NCBI GenBank assembly: GCA_040901795.1
Contig: JBBDYH010000160.1
Span: 1 to 64,000 of the forward strand
Origin: JBBDYH01 sp040901795
GTDB taxonomy: Bacteria; Planctomycetota; Planctomycetia; Pirellulales; JALHPA01
Length of the DNA stretch: 64,000 bases
Reading direction: 5' to 3'
In this document: positions 63,101 through 64,000 of the stretch, in pieces
How positions within the stretch are numbered: the first letter of the stretch is position 1
Layout of the letters: every line of letters begins with the position of its first letter
The notes under the pieces: model-generated
Databases searched by the model: none
Told to the model about the DNA's origin: nothing
Seen by the model: the letters and a program-made list of their open reading frames with translations, nothing else
Translations under genes and position numbers: made by a program

Positions 63101-64000
63101 ATGAAGCTCTTAAGTCTCAAAGCATTGCGCTACCGCAGCCTGCGCCAAGAAACTATCCCCCTGACCGATCTAAACCTGTTCATTGGAACAAACGCCTCGG
63201 GAAAAAGCACGATTCTCGACGCGCTTCGCTTCCTTCACGAAGGAGTGCAAGAACGTGACTTCAGGGCGCCGGTTTTCTCGCGGGGTGGTATTGTCCATCT
63301 CGCTTGGAAAGGAGAGGACGCGCAAAAGATCGAGCTCGTCGTGCAACTGGAAGACGCTGGCAAGAAATACGAATGGTCGGTCCGGCTTACCAAGGATCGA
63401 TACGATTTTTTTGTTGAAGAGGACATCCATGAGTTGTGTCCGCCCGGACCACCGCCGCACTTGCTTACGGCTCACAGAGGGGAGGGCTCGTGGTGGTCCG
63501 GCCAAAAAGGGGAGCGCGTCAAGTTGCAACAGGAGCCGACGGCGTGCGCACTCGCCGCGGCGGCGGCCGATGCGTCGTTTCCGGCGCGCGGCATTGCCGA
63601 ATTCGTAAGCCGTTGGGGGTTCTTCGATCCCAACCCTTTCTTACTTCGGCGCGGTTGGAGCGGTTTCGACCCATCAAGGTTCGACCCGTATGGACGAAAC
63701 CTCGCTGAGAGATTGTTTTCGCTCAGCAAGTCTTCGCCAGAGATTTTTGAACAGATCGTGTCCGCAACGCAGTCCGTCTTGGGATTGCCCTCGAAGATCG
63801 AGCCGCGCGAGGACGAGGGTCGCTTTAACTTTGTGCAGTGGGAGTCGGGGCTGCAGTACCCAGTACACCAAATGGGAGTCTCCAGCGGCACGCTGCGCAT
63901 GTTGGCGCTCATGACCGCGCTTTATAGCGAGTCTGGCAGCAACTTGATCGGGATTGAGGAGCCTGAGAATAACGTCCATCCAACAGCCTTGACTTCGTTT
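63101..64000 (+). CDS. AAA ATPase of the RecF/OLD-like group, cut by window end
   Basis: 300 codons from the ATG to the edge of the window without a stop. Walker A GTNASGKSTIL at residues 30-40 after a MKLLSLKALRYRSL start, the typical RecF/SMC-like first strand, a variable middle, the signature-like VSSGTLRMLALMTAL (about 258-272) and Walker B LIGIEEPENNVHP (about 282-294), with the catalytic Glu pair. Proteins of this kind (AAA_21/AAA15) often work with a TOPRIM or DUF4276 partner in phage defence or DNA repair; the partner would lie beyond the window. GAATTGAAGA precedes the ATG. 62873-63100 holds nothing else. Confidence 0.8.
   Translation, partial: MKLLSLKALRYRSLRQETIPLTDLNLFIGTNASGKSTILDALRFLHEGVQERDFRAPVFSRGGIVHLAWKGEDAQKIELVVQLEDAGKKYEWSVRLTKDRYDFFVEEDIHELCPPGPPPHLLTAHRGEGSWWSGQKGERVKLQQEPTACALAAAAADASFPARGIAEFVSRWGFFDPNPFLLRRGWSGFDPSRFDPYGRNLAERLFSLSKSSPEIFEQIVSATQSVLGLPSKIEPREDEGRFNFVQWESGLQYPVHQMGVSSGTLRMLALMTALYSESGSNLIGIEEPENNVHPTALTSF

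Overview
The window looks like chromosomal DNA of a planctomycete, most likely of the Pirellulales. This is inferred from gene content only. The signs are two exported proteins with the FERLESRHLMAG / IEHLETRAMMAG type N-terminus, DUF4159, DUF6941 and PQQ-like propeller proteins, transmembrane Ser/Thr kinases, gene order such as yicC-gmk-rpoZ-coaC-coaB, separate coaB and coaC genes, and spacers full of hairpin repeats. The sequence is GC-rich and gene-dense. It holds one 100-N assembly gap (25872-25971). I found no rRNA, tRNA, CRISPR array or intact insertion sequence.

Layout. 1-4.2 kb, minus strand: a membrane protein and winged-helix regulator operon, then ispH, a ferritin-like protein and a PQQ-like propeller protein; matching palindromes lie before the regulator operon and before ispH. 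4.1-4.9 kb: a DUF433/DUF5615 toxin-antitoxin pair. 4.9-10.1 kb: aminotransferase (ilvE-like), LolD/LolC-E type ABC transporter, lysS. 10.3-11.1 kb: VOC protein and an antitoxin whose RelE-like toxin is cut short. 11.1-15.3 kb: receptor-type Ser/Thr kinase followed by an FHA-GAF-nucleotide cyclase. 15.6-20 kb: surface protein, lepA, ROK kinase. 20.2-28.6 kb: accessory genes, among them a coiled-coil PD-(D/E)XK-like protein, a broken DUF433 module, DUF4159, DUF6941, a DUF922-like HExxH protein, a Tat-exported sugar isomerase-like protein, the gap, a Tat-exported amidohydrolase and a small secretin-signature protein. 28.8-43.8 kb: a second membrane kinase, propeller proteins, nagA with a repeat inside its coding sequence, a serine hydrolase, a second surface protein, a THUMP-like methyltransferase, a coiled-coil membrane protein, mgtE and a c-type cytochrome. 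43.8-54 kb: mainly core metabolism (thiC, coaB, coaC, rpoZ, gmk, yicC, secG, tpiA, aroF-type DAHP synthase, pheA). 54-64 kb: dnaK behind a sigma-54-like promoter, clpB, a HEPN plus BolA-like gene pair with a palindrome over its start, argJ, argC, and an AAA ATPase cut by the window end.

Three themes stand out. Signalling: two transmembrane kinases, one beside a phosphopeptide-binding cyclase. Small toxin-antitoxin-like modules in three states: intact (DUF433/DUF5615), toxin-truncated (two loci) and possibly new (HEPN/BolA-like). At least six families of dispersed palindromic repeats occupy spacers; several copies sit a few bases after stop codons, one lies in frame inside nagA, and one sits where a toxin gene should continue.
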